From: Rosenbergiella collisarenosi
Lineage (GTDB): Bacteria > Pseudomonadota > Gammaproteobacteria > Enterobacterales > Enterobacteriaceae
NCBI RefSeq assembly: GCF_018494085.1
Contig: NZ_JABBFP010000007.1
Coordinates: 1-64,000 of the forward strand
Reading direction: 5' to 3'
DNA length: 64,000 bases
In this document: positions 1 through 9,663 of the stretch, piece by piece
How the letters are laid out: each line of letters starts with the position of its first letter
Position numbering within the stretch: the first letter of the stretch is position 1
Notes under the pieces: generated by a model
What the model saw: the letters and a program-made list of their open reading frames with translations, nothing else
Told to the model about the DNA's origin: nothing
The model's database searches: none
Made by a program: the position numbers and the translations under genes

Positions 1-27
1 GCTGCGTATCGTGCTTTGCCGTGTCAG

Positions 28-84
28 TGGATGCGCATTATAGGGAGTTCCGCTGAGAGCGCAAGGGATTATTTAAAAAAATTA
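28..84 (-). promoter_or_regulatory. rRNA operon P1 promoter reading out of the left edge
   Basis: On the minus strand there is a TATAAT -10 element (37-42), a 16-base spacer and a TTGCGC -35 element (59-64). It is followed by a GCGC-type discriminator and CACTGACACGG, which closely matches enterobacterial rrn P1 promoters; transcription should start near base 28. An A/T-rich run at 69-84 sits where an UP element would be. In E. coli hemG is directly followed by rrsA, so a 16S rRNA gene very probably lies just outside the window. Confidence 0.88.
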
Positions 85-110
85 CTCGTTCGATTCTTTT
101 CTAATCGAAC
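75..110 (-). terminator. Probable intrinsic terminator of hemG
   Basis: A perfect 8-bp stem (GTTCGATT at 88-95, AATCGAAC at 103-110) with a 7-base loop lies immediately after the hemG stop codon. On the minus strand a run of seven T follows after about five bases. The same T/A-rich run doubles as the upstream A/T region of the rrn P1 promoter. Confidence 0.6.
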
Positions 111-113
111 CAC

Positions 114-653
114 TCAAATAGCCAGCGATTTGCTCTTTTTATCGGCAATTTTTCGACTAAATTCCCGTACTTTATCCCATTGGGTGTATTCCACTTCTTT
201 ACTCTTGTCGGTTTCTCCTCCGGTCATCTTCATAATGAGGCCAATCATAAAACGATCAAACCACCGATAACGGGGGTAACGCAGCGCACCCGCAAAGACG
301 ACTACCTCATCGGGCGCCCATGGTGAGCTGCTTAGAAACTTCTGCGTGTAGACGTTGGTTTCGGGGGATGCTTTCTCTGGCTTACGCGCGGTGAGGTTGA
401 CCGAGTAAAAAGCTGAGACACGTTGAGCCAACTCTTGAGTGTGAGCATTGACGAATTCGGCCAACTGCGGCGCGAAACGCCCATAACGAATAGAGGCACC
501 AATAATCACTTTATCGTAAAGCGACCAGTCGATAACTGGCGAGGCGCTTAAATCGTAGAGATCGACCTGTTGCGGAACCATCTCCAGTTGGATTGCTTGC
601 GCAATTTTATGAGTCTGGCCATCACGGGTTGAGTAGAGAAGCAGTGTTTTCAT
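114..653 (-). CDS. hemG: Menaquinone-dependent protoporphyrinogen IX dehydrogenase HemG
   Basis: This 179-residue flavodoxin-like protein oxidises protoporphyrinogen IX to protoporphyrin IX in heme synthesis, passing electrons to the quinone pool at the inner membrane. The N-terminus MKTLLLYSTRDGQT is the FMN phosphate-binding loop of this family, and length matches E. coli HemG (181). The ATG is 8 bases after the trkH stop, so the two genes are almost certainly cotranscribed in the yigZ-trkH-hemG order known from E. coli. A hairpin terminator and an rRNA promoter follow its stop codon. Confidence 0.95.
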   Translation of the reverse strand: MKTLLLYSTRDGQTHKIAQAIQLEMVPQQVDLYDLSASPVIDWSLYDKVIIGASIRYGRFAPQLAEFVNAHTQELAQRVSAFYSVNLTARKPEKASPETNVYTQKFLSSSPWAPDEVVVFAGALRYPRYRWFDRFMIGLIMKMTGGETDKSKEVEYTQWDKVREFSRKIADKKSKSLAI

Positions 654-661
654 TCAGATAC

Positions 662-2113
662 CTATTGACGCCAAAAAGTGGGTGTGAAAAGAACCAGTAA
701 AGTAAAGACCTCTAAACGACCGAAGAGCATTGTGGAGATCAGTATCCATTTCGCCGTATCGTTCATAGAGGCAAAGTTGTCTGCGACGACCCCTAAGCCT
801 GGGCCTAGGTTATTCAAGGTAGCCGCGACCGCGGCGAAAGCTGAGAAATTATCTACCCCCGTCGCAATGATCGCCATCATACTTACCAAGAAGACTAGTG
901 CGTATGCCGAGAAGAATCCCCACACCGCCTCAATGATACGTTCAGGGAGAGGACGATCGCCTAATTTAATCGTATACACCGCGTTAGGATGTACTAGGCG
1001 TTTCAGTTCTCGGTTCCCCTGCTTAAAGAGTAATAGAATACGAATTACTTTTAATCCTCCCCCCGTTGAACCGGCACAGCCTCCAATAAAGGCAGTACAT
1101 AATAGAAGGACGGGGAGAAATAGCGGCCAATGGGCGATACTGTCGGAGGTAAATCCTGCCGTTGTGGCCATTGATACGACCTGGAAAAAAGCTTGGTCGA
1201 GCGTCGCCCAGAAACCTTGGTAGACGTGGTGCGTCATTAAGATCAGGGTAGCGACGATAACTAAGCTTAATTGTACGCCGATGAAGACGCGGAATTCTGG
1301 GTCACGCCAATAGACCTTCAAGCTACGTCCAGAGAGTAAAGAGAAGTGTAGACCGTAATTACACCCTGAAATTAACAGGAAGATAGCGATGATAGTGTTG
1401 ATCAATGGGCTATTAAAATAACCGACACTCGAGTCATGAGTGGAAAATCCACCAATCGAGATGGTTGAAAAACTATGCCCAATCGCATCGAAGAGCGGCA
1501 TACCCGCAAACCACAGCGCCAAGGCGCACGCTACGGTCAATAATACATAGATGAGCCACAACGTCTTAGCGGTCTCAGCAATACGCGGGCGCATTTTATT
1601 ATCTTTAAGCGGTCCCGGCATCTCAGCGCGATAGAGCTGCATCCCCCCCACCCCTAATATTGGTAGGATTGCCACGGCGAGAACGATGATCCCCATCCCT
1701 CCTAACCATTGCAGCATTTGCCGATAGAAAAGAATCGCTTTCGGTAGTGTATCTAAACCAATCAGCGTGGTGGCACCGGTAGTGGTGAGACCTGAAAAAG
1801 ATTCGAAAAAGGCATCAGTCACCGAGAGGTGTGGACGTTCGGCAAACATAAAGGGTAATGCCCCGACGCTACCTAGTACTATCCAGAATAGTACAACGAT
1901 AAAAAAACCCTCTCGGGGTTTTAGCTCACGGCGATGTTTACGATTAGGCCACCATAATAGCGAACCTATCACTAATGCCGTCAGAAAGGTCTGGCTGAAT
2001 GCCCTTCCTGCCCCATCTCGATAGATCAATGCGACGAGACCCGGCAACATCATGGTGCCAGAGAAAATAATAATTAAAAGACCTACAATACGGGTAAGGG
2101 CTCGGAATTGCAT
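662..2113 (-). CDS. trkH: Trk potassium uptake channel subunit TrkH
   Basis: A 483-residue polytopic inner-membrane protein that forms the K+ conducting pore of the Trk system, working with the NAD-binding regulator TrkA (not in this window). Four pore-loop repeats with the filter glycines are visible: SGLTTTGATT near residue 108, STISIGGFST near 216, MATTAGFTS near 316 and NNLGPGLG near 436. Length equals E. coli TrkH. It lies 34 bases downstream of yigZ and 8 bases upstream of hemG on the same strand. Confidence 0.96.
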   Translation of the reverse strand: MQFRALTRIVGLLIIIFSGTMMLPGLVALIYRDGAGRAFSQTFLTALVIGSLLWWPNRKHRRELKPREGFFIVVLFWIVLGSVGALPFMFAERPHLSVTDAFFESFSGLTTTGATTLIGLDTLPKAILFYRQMLQWLGGMGIIVLAVAILPILGVGGMQLYRAEMPGPLKDNKMRPRIAETAKTLWLIYVLLTVACALALWFAGMPLFDAIGHSFSTISIGGFSTHDSSVGYFNSPLINTIIAIFLLISGCNYGLHFSLLSGRSLKVYWRDPEFRVFIGVQLSLVIVATLILMTHHVYQGFWATLDQAFFQVVSMATTAGFTSDSIAHWPLFLPVLLLCTAFIGGCAGSTGGGLKVIRILLLFKQGNRELKRLVHPNAVYTIKLGDRPLPERIIEAVWGFFSAYALVFLVSMMAIIATGVDNFSAFAAVAATLNNLGPGLGVVADNFASMNDTAKWILISTMLFGRLEVFTLLVLFTPTFWRQ

Positions 2114-2147
2114 GCTGCCTGTCCTATTCGACCTGATTCAGGATTAT

Positions 2148-2759
2148 CTATTGCTGCTGTAAATGTAGTTCACCGCGACTGAACTGACTAAGTGCTTCAT
2201 TGCACTCTGCCAGGTACCGCTCAGGTAGAGCGATAACGGCAGTGACCCGTTCGGTGAAGTGAGTATCAAGGATATCGCCTTGGAAACGCTGAACGATACG
2301 TTCAACCTCTGCCAGCTGTGCATAATGGCAGTCAAGTCGATAAGACTGTTTTGGGATCTTAAGTTGGCGTTCAAGTTGAGTGAGCGCTAGCTGCACCCCT
2401 CCCCCATAAGCCTTTACTAGCCCGCCGGTTCCGAGCATCACGCCACCATAGTAGCGCACAACTACTGCGGTTACCTCACCCAGCCCACTGCCCATCAATT
2501 GTGCCAACATAGGCTTCCCTGCCGTTCCCGAAGGCTCACCATCATCAGAGAATCCTAACTGTTGTGAGTCATTCGGGGCACCCGCAACAAAGGCCCAGCA
2601 GTGATGGCGAGCCATTGGGTGTTGCTCACGCAGAGTTTGTACGGCCAGCTTCGCCGCCGCAGTCCCCTCAGTGTGTACAATATAAGTGAGGAAACGACTT
2701 TTTTTTATCGTCTCTTCTACGAGGAGTTGTGGCTGTGCAGGGATCGGGTAACTGTGCAT
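2148..2759 (-). CDS. yigZ: IMPACT/UPF0029 family protein YigZ
   Basis: This 203-residue protein has the N-terminal IMPACT (UPF0029) domain with the family signature DDGEPSGTAGKPML near residue 75, followed by a DUF1949-type C-terminal ferredoxin-like domain. The family is tied to translation control in eukaryotes; the bacterial role is not settled. Its ATG shares one base with the pepQ stop codon, which indicates translational coupling. The order pepQ-yigZ-trkH-hemG is the same as in E. coli. Confidence 0.93.
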   Translation of the reverse strand: MHSYPIPAQPQLLVEETIKKSRFLTYIVHTEGTAAAKLAVQTLREQHPMARHHCWAFVAGAPNDSQQLGFSDDGEPSGTAGKPMLAQLMGSGLGEVTAVVVRYYGGVMLGTGGLVKAYGGGVQLALTQLERQLKIPKQSYRLDCHYAQLAEVERIVQRFQGDILDTHFTERVTAVIALPERYLAECNEALSQFSRGELHLQQQ

Positions 2760-4090
2760 TAGGGTAGCTGCAGATCCCGGGTCATGTTTTCAATATGTTC
2801 AGCCCAAATGATGACATTATCCTCAATACGGATCCCGCCATAACCTTTCAGCTCTTCAATCGCGTTCCAATTAAAGTGCTGACTATAAGCACTGTTGCGC
2901 CAAGGTGCGAGGAGTGACTCAATAAAGTATAATCCCGGTTCAATCGTCAGCACCATACGCGGCTCAATAACGCGCGTACAACGTAGCCAAGGATATTCCG
3001 CGGGCGCGGCGAGATGAGTCCCTTGATCGTCCTGCATAAACCCGGCGACATCGTGGACTTGTAATCCCAGTGAATGACCGACACCGTGCGGCATAAAGAT
3101 AGAAGTGATGTTCTCGCTGACTAAAGCGTCCTCACTAATTCCTTTCATAATCCCGGTTTCACAAAGAATCGAGGCGATACGCTGATTCATTTGTCGATGA
3201 TAGTCGCTGTAGCGCTCCCCCACTTTTAAAGAAGCAATAAGCGCCAATTCATGCTGGTTCACCGCCTCCACTAATTCTGCATATAACGTTGTAGGGGACG
3301 CCGCATAAGAACGGGTGAGATCTGCGGCATAGCCATTAAATTCACTGCCTGCATCGAGCAGGAAACTTCGCGGCGTTAGCGGACGATCATGGTCCAGATG
3401 GGTATAGTGCAGCACCGAAGCATGTTCATTAAGCGCGACGATATTACCATACGGCACATTGGTATCTCGTTGTCCTGTCGCCGCAAGATAGTGATTATTA
3501 ATCTCGAATTCGCTCGCGCCCGCAAAGAAACTGTCCCGTGCTGCTAAGTGCCCCTTCACAGCACTGCGCTGCGCTTCTCGCATGCAGTACAGCTCGTAAT
3601 CGGTTTTAAAACTACGGTAGTAATGGAGGTAGTTAAGAATATCCTGCGGATTATGCTGCGCGGCAGGAATACCCAGCTCAATGGCTCGTTGCGTAGCAGA
3701 GCCGAGATAAGCCACATTACTCCGCTGACTCGGTAGCAGTGATGCAATATCGTTGGCTTGTTTAAGCGCAACCACATCGAATTCACGACTCCAATAAGTA
3801 TCCGGGAGTGGATCGACTTTATGCCAGTAGTCGGTAGGCGAATAGAAATAGAGGGTGGGACGCGTCCGACCGTCAACCCAAAGCCAGCAGTTGGCTGTCT
3901 CAGTAATCGGTAGCCAAGCTTTAAATAAGGGATTCACTTTAAAGGGGTAAGCATGGTCATCTTGGAACGCGGTAATAAGCTCTCCAGAATGAATTAATAA
4001 TGCATCGCGCTGAGATCGCGCCAAGATAATACGCGCGTGGTCAATCAAACTATCAAGATGAGCGCGATAGAGTGCCGGTAACGAATTCAT
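2759..4090 (-). CDS. pepQ: Xaa-Pro dipeptidase (prolidase) PepQ
   Basis: A cytoplasmic Mn-dependent dipeptidase that splits X-Pro dipeptides. The ATG at 4090 was chosen because it gives 443 residues, the E. coli length, begins [12 protein letters not shown] and has a GGAGAAGG ribosome site; the frame is open further upstream but that stretch is not PepQ-like. Metal ligands of the pita-bread fold are visible: [18 protein letters not shown] (two Asp), [13 protein letters not shown] (His), TIEPGLY (Glu) and RIEDNV (Glu). Unlike E. coli, no fadBA pair lies next to it; fre is the next gene upstream. Confidence 0.95.
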   Translation of the reverse strand: MNSLPALYRAHLDSLIDHARIILARSQRDALLIHSGELITAFQDDHAYPFKVNPLFKAWLPITETANCWLWVDGRTRPTLYFYSPTDYWHKVDPLPDTYWSREFDVVALKQANDIASLLPSQRSNVAYLGSATQRAIELGIPAAQHNPQDILNYLHYYRSFKTDYELYCMREAQRSAVKGHLAARDSFFAGASEFEINNHYLAATGQRDTNVPYGNIVALNEHASVLHYTHLDHDRPLTPRSFLLDAGSEFNGYAADLTRSYAASPTTLYAELVEAVNQHELALIASLKVGERYSDYHRQMNQRIASILCETGIMKGISEDALVSENITSIFMPHGVGHSLGLQVHDVAGFMQDDQGTHLAAPAEYPWLRCTRVIEPRMVLTIEPGLYFIESLLAPWRNSAYSQHFNWNAIEELKGYGGIRIEDNVIIWAEHIENMTRDLQLP

Positions 4091-4217
4091 TCTGCCTTCT
4101 CCAAACGGTTCAAAATCAACGCTTATGGTAGCACAGCTTTTTACTGGATTGCGCAAAGGCGACTTTTGTCTGAAGCTGGTCGCTGATACCTCGTACTTCT
4201 TATTGTGGCTATGAAAC

Positions 4218-4257
4218 AAAGAAGCCGATAAACAGGTATCGGCTTCTTTGTTTTTTA
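4218..4257. terminator. Hairpin terminator between fre and pepQ, probably bidirectional
   Basis: A perfect 13-bp stem (AAAGAAGCCGATA at 4218-4230 and TATCGGCTTCTTT at 4237-4249) encloses a 6-base loop. On the minus strand it ends in CTTTGTTT and would terminate fre; on the plus strand a run of T follows at 4251-4256. It sits exactly where fadBA would be in E. coli. Confidence 0.8.
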
Positions 4258-4282
4258 TCTACTCTCTGACGCGGTTACCTCG

Positions 4283-4984
4283 TTAAAGGAAAGCGAAAGC
4301 ATCGCCATAAATATTCTCTACTTTCGCCCCCGCTTCAGCACAGAAACGTTCACGCGCTATTTTCGCCATTTCAAAACGACCCGCGATATAGATATCGTGC
4401 TCCGCGAGCGAGACGTGGTCGTTGAGTACCGCAGGGAGTACGGTGCCCGTACGCCCTGGCCATTGACTATCAGGCTGTTCAACGACCGGAATAATTTTTA
4501 GCGTAGGATGACGCACCGCTAACGCCTCCAGTTCAGTGAGGTCGTAGAGGTGATGAGGTTCGCGCCCCCCCCAATACAGCTCAATTTCACGTTCGGGGTT
4601 TTCGGCTAGCGCTGTCAATAAAATCGAACGGGCATAAGAGAACCCCGTGCCTCCGGCAATCAGGATTATCGGGCGATCGCCCCCTTCACGTAACCACGCA
4701 TTACCGTGTGGCATATCGACTTGGATCGTCTTCTGTTGGCGGATCTTGTCCATCACAGCCATAGCATAGAGATTCATATCGGAGGCGCCGATGTGTAACT
4801 CGATGATATCTTTCTCCATCGGTGTTGAGGCTACCGAGAAGGGTCGTTTATCTTGTTCATCCATGACTACCATTAAGTATTGGCCAGCATGGAAGGTAAA
4901 TTCGGTTTCAGGAACAATCCTGACGCGGTAAACGGTCTCAGTGATAGCTTCTACAGAAATTACATTACAGCTTAAAATAGTCAT
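4283..4984 (-). CDS. fre: NAD(P)H-flavin reductase Fre
   Basis: A 233-residue soluble flavin reductase that uses NAD(P)H to reduce free FMN or riboflavin; in E. coli it supplies reduced flavin to several enzymes. It has a ferredoxin-reductase-type flavin-binding barrel with RPFSVAST (flavin site, near residue 47) and an NAD-binding half with [14 protein letters not shown] near residue 108. Length equals E. coli Fre. It is 28 bases downstream of ubiD on the same strand, as in E. coli, where Fre and the UbiD/UbiX prenyl-FMN system are functionally linked. Confidence 0.96.
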   Translation of the reverse strand: MTILSCNVISVEAITETVYRVRIVPETEFTFHAGQYLMVVMDEQDKRPFSVASTPMEKDIIELHIGASDMNLYAMAVMDKIRQQKTIQVDMPHGNAWLREGGDRPIILIAGGTGFSYARSILLTALAENPEREIELYWGGREPHHLYDLTELEALAVRHPTLKIIPVVEQPDSQWPGRTGTVLPAVLNDHVSLAEHDIYIAGRFEMAKIARERFCAEAGAKVENIYGDAFAFL

Positions 4985-5012
4985 TCGTTACCTCTGTCAG
5001 GCGTAGACAAGT

Positions 5013-6506
5013 TTATTGATGAGTTGGCTTATCGTTCGATGAGAAGATAGCGAGATCATCCCAGAGGGCATCGATGCGCGCCGTCACCTGTGGATCTTTC
5101 ACAATCGGACGTCCCCACTCGCGATCGGTCTCGCCCGGCCATTTATTCGTTGCATCCATTCCCATTTTCGACCCTAAACCTGAAACAGGTGAGGCAAAAT
5201 CAAGATAATCGATCGGCGTATTTTCAACCAATACGGTATCGCGCGCAGGATCCATACGCGTTGTAATCGCCCAAATTACATCGTTCCAATCGCGCGCGTT
5301 CACATCATCATCACAGACTATAACGAATTTGGTGTACATGAATTGCCGTAAGAAAGACCAGACGCCAAACATAACGCGCTTTGCATGGCCTGCATACTGT
5401 TTCTTGATGGTGACTACCGCTAAACGATACGAACACCCTTCTGGAGGAAGATAAAAATCGACGATCTCTGGGAATTGCTTAATCAGAATAGGAACTAACA
5501 CCTCATTCAGGGCAACACCCAGGACTGCAGGTTCATCCGGCGGACGACCGGTATAGGTCGAATGGTAAATGGGCTTATCTCGGTGAGTCACATGTGTCAC
5601 GGTAAAGACTGGGAAATCATCGACTTCATTATAATAGCCCGTGTGGTCGCCATAAGGACCTTCCGGTGCGAGATCGCCAGGTTCGATATAGCCTTCTAGC
5701 ACAATCTCGGCACTTGCTGGCACTTCTAGATCCGAGGACAAGCATTTAACGACTTCCGTTTTGTTACCGCGCAATAGCCCAGCAAAAGCGTACTCGGATA
5801 ACCCATCTGGCACCGGAGTAACTGCGCCTAGGATCGTCGCAGGATCTGCGCCCAAGGCGACACTTACCGGAAAGCGTTCTCCGGGATGAGCTTTACACCA
5901 CTCTTGAAAATCGAGTGCGCCACCACGATGGGACAACCAGCGCATGATGAGCCTATTTTTACCGATAACTTGTAGGCGATAGATACCCAGATTCTGCCGC
6001 TCTTTATGCGGGCCTCTGGTCACCACTAGCCCCCAAGTTATCAGTGGTGCCGCATCCTCTGGCCAACAGCGCATTACGGGGATCTTACCCAGATCGACGC
6101 TATCGCCTTGATCTACGTGATGTTGGCACGGCGCAGAGCGTAACCGTTTAGTCGGCATGTTGAGGACATTTTTGAAACGCGGCAGTTTGTCGAACAGATC
6201 GCGAAAGCCACGAGGTGGCTCAGGCTCTTTTAAAAAAGCGAGAAGCTCACCGACTTCACGTAATGCGCTGACTTCTTCACGCCCCATTCCTAACGCGACG
6301 CGTTTCGGCGTACCAAAGAGGTTGCACAGTACAGGCATGTCGTAACCCTTCGGGTTTTCAAACAACAATGCCGGCCCACCCGCTCGTAACGTCCGATCGG
6401 CAATTTCAGTCATTTCAAGATTAGGATCGATCGGTAATGTAATACGTTTTAATTCGCCGATCGCTTCTAGCTGCTGAATAAAGTCTCTTAAATCCTGATA
6501 TTTCAT
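5013..6506 (-). CDS. ubiD: 4-hydroxy-3-polyprenylbenzoate decarboxylase UbiD
   Basis: A 497-residue prenylated-FMN-dependent decarboxylase of ubiquinone synthesis, same length as E. coli UbiD. The conserved [20 protein letters not shown] segment and the preceding [11 protein letters not shown] carry the acidic active-site residues of this family. The prenyl-FMN maker UbiX is not in the window. ubiD heads a two-gene unit with fre and is divergent from rfaH across 180 bases. Two further ubiquinone clusters (ubiB, ubiJ, ubiE) lie only a few kb away. Confidence 0.96.
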   Translation of the reverse strand: MKYQDLRDFIQQLEAIGELKRITLPIDPNLEMTEIADRTLRAGGPALLFENPKGYDMPVLCNLFGTPKRVALGMGREEVSALREVGELLAFLKEPEPPRGFRDLFDKLPRFKNVLNMPTKRLRSAPCQHHVDQGDSVDLGKIPVMRCWPEDAAPLITWGLVVTRGPHKERQNLGIYRLQVIGKNRLIMRWLSHRGGALDFQEWCKAHPGERFPVSVALGADPATILGAVTPVPDGLSEYAFAGLLRGNKTEVVKCLSSDLEVPASAEIVLEGYIEPGDLAPEGPYGDHTGYYNEVDDFPVFTVTHVTHRDKPIYHSTYTGRPPDEPAVLGVALNEVLVPILIKQFPEIVDFYLPPEGCSYRLAVVTIKKQYAGHAKRVMFGVWSFLRQFMYTKFVIVCDDDVNARDWNDVIWAITTRMDPARDTVLVENTPIDYLDFASPVSGLGSKMGMDATNKWPGETDREWGRPIVKDPQVTARIDALWDDLAIFSSNDKPTHQ

Positions 6507-6584
6507 AAGGGGTGATATCTACGATTATTATTAGCAATACTGCCATTATATGTGTGAATAGCGGCTGGCGCTGAGATTTATTTA

Positions 6585-6602
6585 GTTAATTCCAGAATTA
6601 AC
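6585..6602. repeat. Perfect inverted repeat in the ubiD-rfaH divergent region
   Basis: GTTAATTC and GAATTAAC are separated by two bases, forming an 18-base dyad midway between the two divergent start codons. It lacks a T-run and is short for a terminator, so an operator is possible, but no regulator is recognised. Confidence 0.4.
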
Positions 6603-6686
6603 CGAGGTATTCAGAACTCAACAATTAAGTAAACTATACCAATAAATAGTGGTTTGTTATCATGCGCGATTATCTTTGGAGAGACT

Positions 6687-7199
6687 ATGGCTGGCTGGTA
6701 CTTACTGTATTGCAAACGTGGGCAGATCGCTCGAGCACAAGAACACTTGCAGAGGCAAAACGTTACTTGCTTCGTACCCCTGATCGAGACTGAAAAGTTA
6801 GTACGCGCGAAAGTTAAACGCGTTGCAGAGCCCCTATTCCCGAACTATCTCTTTTTAAAGTTCGATCCGGAAATCATCCACACGACCACTATTAGCGCCA
6901 CACGCGGAGTTAGCCATTTTGTTCGCTTCGGTTCAACCTTAGCACGCGTTCCCGAACAAGTCGTGACTGCACTGCAAAACAGCCCCGCGATACCTGAACA
7001 CTCTCCGGCATTGCTGCAGGTAGGCGAGAGCGTCGTGATTACCGAAGGTATTTTCGAGGGGATGAGCGCTATCTACCAAGAGACTGATGGTGAAACACGC
7101 TCAATTTTACTGCTCAACTTATTGAACAAGACTGTTGCGCGCAGCATCGAAAACGATGCATTTAGCAAAGCCTCATCACAACCCGCTCAACCCGAATAA
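6687..7199 (+). CDS. rfaH: Transcription antiterminator RfaH
   Basis: A 170-residue NusG paralogue that binds RNA polymerase paused at ops sites and promotes expression of long operons such as LPS core, capsule and toxin loci. The start at 6687 ([13 protein letters not shown]) has a GGAGAG ribosome site and matches the family N-terminus; an upstream in-frame start adds 11 unsupported residues. The NGN domain contains PLFPNYLF and the [18 protein letters not shown] element; the C-terminal KOW domain holds [10 protein letters not shown] and LLLNLLNK. The gene is plus-strand in a mainly minus-strand block and overlaps the 3' end of tatD by 24 bases tail-to-tail. Confidence 0.95.
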   Translation: MAGWYLLYCKRGQIARAQEHLQRQNVTCFVPLIETEKLVRAKVKRVAEPLFPNYLFLKFDPEIIHTTTISATRGVSHFVRFGSTLARVPEQVVTALQNSPAIPEHSPALLQVGESVVITEGIFEGMSAIYQETDGETRSILLLNLLNKTVARSIENDAFSKASSQPAQPE

Positions 7200-7964
7200 A
7201 CGACGGGCATTACTATCAGTTTGTACCGCTAAGGTTTGTGCATCCTCGCCCCGCCACATCGCGACTTGCTGAACAATATGCGGAAGGTAGCAAGGCTCAT
7301 TACGCCGTGATGGCGGTCGTGGTCGCATGTCGCGAGGTAATAGATAAGGTGCATCAGTTTCAAGTAACAATCTGTCGGCAGGGATCGTAGGGAGTAACTC
7401 GCGAACCCCTAATCCCCGGCGCTCATCGCATACCCATCCTGTAATACCAATCATTAGTCCGTGAGATAGATAGTCCTCGAGCTCTCGTTGCGTGCCCGTA
7501 AAACAATGCACCACTGCGGCAGGAAGTTTGGGTAACCACGGGGTAAGGATAGCCATAAAACGGTCATGGGCTTCACGGCAGTGGAGAAAAACCGGCATTG
7601 ATAATTCAGCGGCAAGTTCAAGCTGCGCGTTAAAGGCATATTCCTGCTGTTCTGGGGCCGATATATTCCGGTTGTAGTCCAGACCGCACTCGCCGATAGC
7701 CACAACCTGCGGCTGATTGACAAGACGACGCAAGGTACTCGCCGTTTCTTGGGACCATTCACTGGCATGATGCGGATGCACACCGGCAGTGGACCAACAA
7801 TAGCCTGGGTGTTGTGCAGCAAGGAATTGTGCTTGCTGGCTTTCTAATGCATTCGTTCCGGTAATAAGGATGCCGGTAATTCCCGATTGTTGAGCACGGG
7901 AGACGATTTGTTTTCGATCTTTCGCAAACTGTGTACTTGTAAGGTTAACACCAATATCAAACAT
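7176..7964 (-). CDS. tatD: TatD family metal-dependent DNase
   Basis: This 262-residue TIM-barrel hydrolase belongs to the TatD family, shown in E. coli to be a 3'-5' exonuclease and not a secretion component. [10 protein letters not shown] at the chosen start, [31 protein letters not shown] and [10 protein letters not shown] give the expected metal ligands. The start at 7964 was preferred to one four codons upstream because it matches the family. It lies 85 bases after tatC with a hairpin between them, and its end overlaps rfaH by 24 bases on the opposite strand. Confidence 0.93.
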   Translation of the reverse strand: MFDIGVNLTSTQFAKDRKQIVSRAQQSGITGILITGTNALESQQAQFLAAQHPGYCWSTAGVHPHHASEWSQETASTLRRLVNQPQVVAIGECGLDYNRNISAPEQQEYAFNAQLELAAELSMPVFLHCREAHDRFMAILTPWLPKLPAAVVHCFTGTQRELEDYLSHGLMIGITGWVCDERRGLGVRELLPTIPADRLLLETDAPYLLPRDMRPRPPSRRNEPCYLPHIVQQVAMWRGEDAQTLAVQTDSNARRLFGLSGL

Positions 7965-7980
7965 CTTATTTTCCAACGCG

Positions 7981-8000
7981 AGGCCACTCGATAGTGGCCT
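7981..8000 (-). repeat. Stem-loop between tatC and tatD
   Basis: AGGCCACT and AGTGGCCT form a perfect 8-bp stem around a 4-base loop. No T-run follows on either strand, so it is more likely an mRNA-stabilising or processing hairpin that sets tatD expression apart from tatABC than an efficient terminator. Confidence 0.45.
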
Positions 8001-8049
8001 GGTTCAACGTTGTTCCGCAGTGTATTCCGCAGAACCTGAGAGCGGGACC

Positions 8050-8802
8050 TCAGGATTCGCTATCCTGCTCCTTATCCCAACGTCCTTTTCCTACATAATA
8101 ACGAGAGAAGAATACGCCGACTTCGAATAGGCAGTACATCGGAATAGCGAGTAAAGTTTGAGAAAAAACGTCAGGAGGTGTTAACAGCATCCCTACCACG
8201 AATGCCCCAACTAGAATATAGGGGCGTTTCTTACGCAAATCATCAGGGGTAGTCAGGCCAGTCCAGCAGAGTAGGACGATGGCAATTGGTACCTCAAAAG
8301 CCACGCCAAACGCCATGAAAATCGCCATTACGAAATCGAGATAGTTACTGATATCCGTCGCGATTTGTACGCCTTGAGGTGCTGTTTTAGCAAAAAAACC
8401 GAAAGCGAGTGGAAATACGATGAAGTAAGCAAATGCCACACCAACGTAAAAAAGTAAGCTACTTGAGAAGAGCAGTGGCATGACGAGCTTACGTTCATGG
8501 CGATAGAGCGCAGGGGCAATAAATGCCCAAACCTGATACAGGATCACCGGTACGGCTAAAAATACTGAGACGATAATCGTCAGCTTAATCGGCGTAAAAA
8601 ACGGCGAGGCAACATCCGTTGCGATCATGCTCGCGCCTACCGGCATTTGCTTGATCAGGGGTGCGGCAATCATTTGATAGATATCGTTAGCAAAGTAGAT
8701 CAAGGCTAAAAAAATGATCAGCACAGCAATAATACAGTTAAGTAGTCGCTTACGTAGTTCGATTAAATGACTAATTAGCGGTTGAGTATCTTCGACTTCC
8801 AT
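8050..8802 (-). CDS. tatC: Sec-independent (twin-arginine) translocase subunit TatC
   Basis: A 250-residue inner-membrane protein with six predicted membrane segments. It forms, with TatB, the receptor for twin-arginine signal peptides of folded exported proteins. The cytoplasmic N-terminus [16 protein letters not shown] is the conserved TatC signature involved in signal peptide recognition. Its ATG shares one base with the tatB stop codon, so the two are translationally coupled in the tatABC operon. Confidence 0.97.
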   Translation of the reverse strand: MEVEDTQPLISHLIELRKRLLNCIIAVLIIFLALIYFANDIYQMIAAPLIKQMPVGASMIATDVASPFFTPIKLTIIVSVFLAVPVILYQVWAFIAPALYRHERKLVMPLLFSSSLLFYVGVAFAYFIVFPLAFGFFAKTAPQGVQIATDISNYLDFVMAIFMAFGVAFEVPIAIVLLCWTGLTTPDDLRKKRPYILVGAFVVGMLLTPPDVFSQTLLAIPMYCLFEVGVFFSRYYVGKGRWDKEQDSES

Positions 8803-9332
8803 TAACTTTTATCTTCACGAGTAGAGGGGTTGGTTTCATCGGTGACCCGCTGAGGCACTTCAGCAACAGGTTCTGACCTTTTAGCCTGCGCCGCCTTTTC
8901 GTCTTCAGGAGTCACCAAACGTGAGGTCTGTGTAACTGGCTTATCGACTACGCTAGGCTGAGAAGTTGGTACTGGCTTACCGCTATCCGTTGTTGCGGCG
9001 TGGGACGCAAGATCCTCGTCGCGCTCGGTCTCGATAGACTCGTGGTAGCTGCGTTTTACTGATTCTGCCGTTTTACGTAGCTCTTCTATCGACTCTTTGA
9101 GTTCGGGCGAAAGCGCGCCTTTACCCGCCTCTTCGACTTTTTTTACGCTATCTTGCAGCTCTTGAAGCTTGAGTTCTTGCGCAAGCTCGTGCTGAACATT
9201 CGCCGCCAAAGAACGGATAGCTCGGATCCACCCCACCACCGTTTTAACGGCAACGGGAAGCCGTTCAGGACCAAGCACGACAAGTCCTATCACGAAAACT
9301 AAGAGTAATTCGCTAAATCCAATATCAAACAC
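8802..9332 (-). CDS. tatB: Sec-independent protein translocase subunit TatB
   Basis: A 176-residue protein (E. coli 171) with one N-terminal membrane segment (residues 1-20, [20 protein letters not shown]), an amphipathic helix and a long charged tail. It pairs with TatC in the twin-arginine receptor. The start codon is GTG, as in E. coli tatB. It lies 3 bases after tatA and overlaps tatC by one base. The C-terminal 80 residues are rich in Thr, Pro, Ser and Glu and are likely disordered. Confidence 0.95.
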   Translation of the reverse strand: MFDIGFSELLLVFVIGLVVLGPERLPVAVKTVVGWIRAIRSLAANVQHELAQELKLQELQDSVKKVEEAGKGALSPELKESIEELRKTAESVKRSYHESIETERDEDLASHAATTDSGKPVPTSQPSVVDKPVTQTSRLVTPEDEKAAQAKRSEPVAEVPQRVTDETNPSTREDKS

Positions 9333-9335
9333 GAT

Positions 9336-9578
9336 TTATACCTGATCTTTATCTTTGTGCTTAACTTCAGGTTGCGAAGTCTGTTCAGATTCAGAGAGGG
9401 ATTTTGGTGAAAAATCGGCATCCTGATCTTTTTTCGCGTCGTCGTCACTCATTGCTTTTTTAAAGCCTTTGATCGATGACCCTAAATCTGACCCTAAGTT
9501 ACGTAACTTTTTGGTACCGAAAAATAGGATGACGATAACGGCAATGATGAGGAGTTTGGTAATACTAATCCCGGCCAT
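9336..9578 (-). CDS. tatA: Sec-independent protein translocase subunit TatA
   Basis: An 80-residue protein with an N-terminal membrane helix ([26 protein letters not shown]) followed by an amphipathic helix and charged tail. TatA oligomerises to let folded proteins cross the inner membrane. The FGTKKLR hinge is typical. It is the first gene of tatABC, 85 bases downstream of ubiB, and its ATG follows a GAGG ribosome site. Confidence 0.96.
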   Translation of the reverse strand: MAGISITKLLIIAVIVILFFGTKKLRNLGSDLGSSIKGFKKAMSDDDAKKDQDADFSPKSLSESEQTSQPEVKHKDKDQV

Positions 9579-9663
9579 AGTAACCTCAGAATGATAATAG
9601 CTTGTTAATTAAAATCAATCATACCAGATGTCGGGCATCAATACTTTGCCCGGCAATCAGTCT

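Noticed and set aside
678-1223. 181-codon plus-strand frame opposite trkH
   Set aside because: It is fully antisense to trkH, whose product has clear pore motifs; no ribosome site or family features.
4091-4219. 43-codon upstream extension of pepQ
   Set aside because: The downstream ATG has a good ribosome site and gives the usual 443 residues; the extension crosses the probable promoter and reaches the terminator hairpin.
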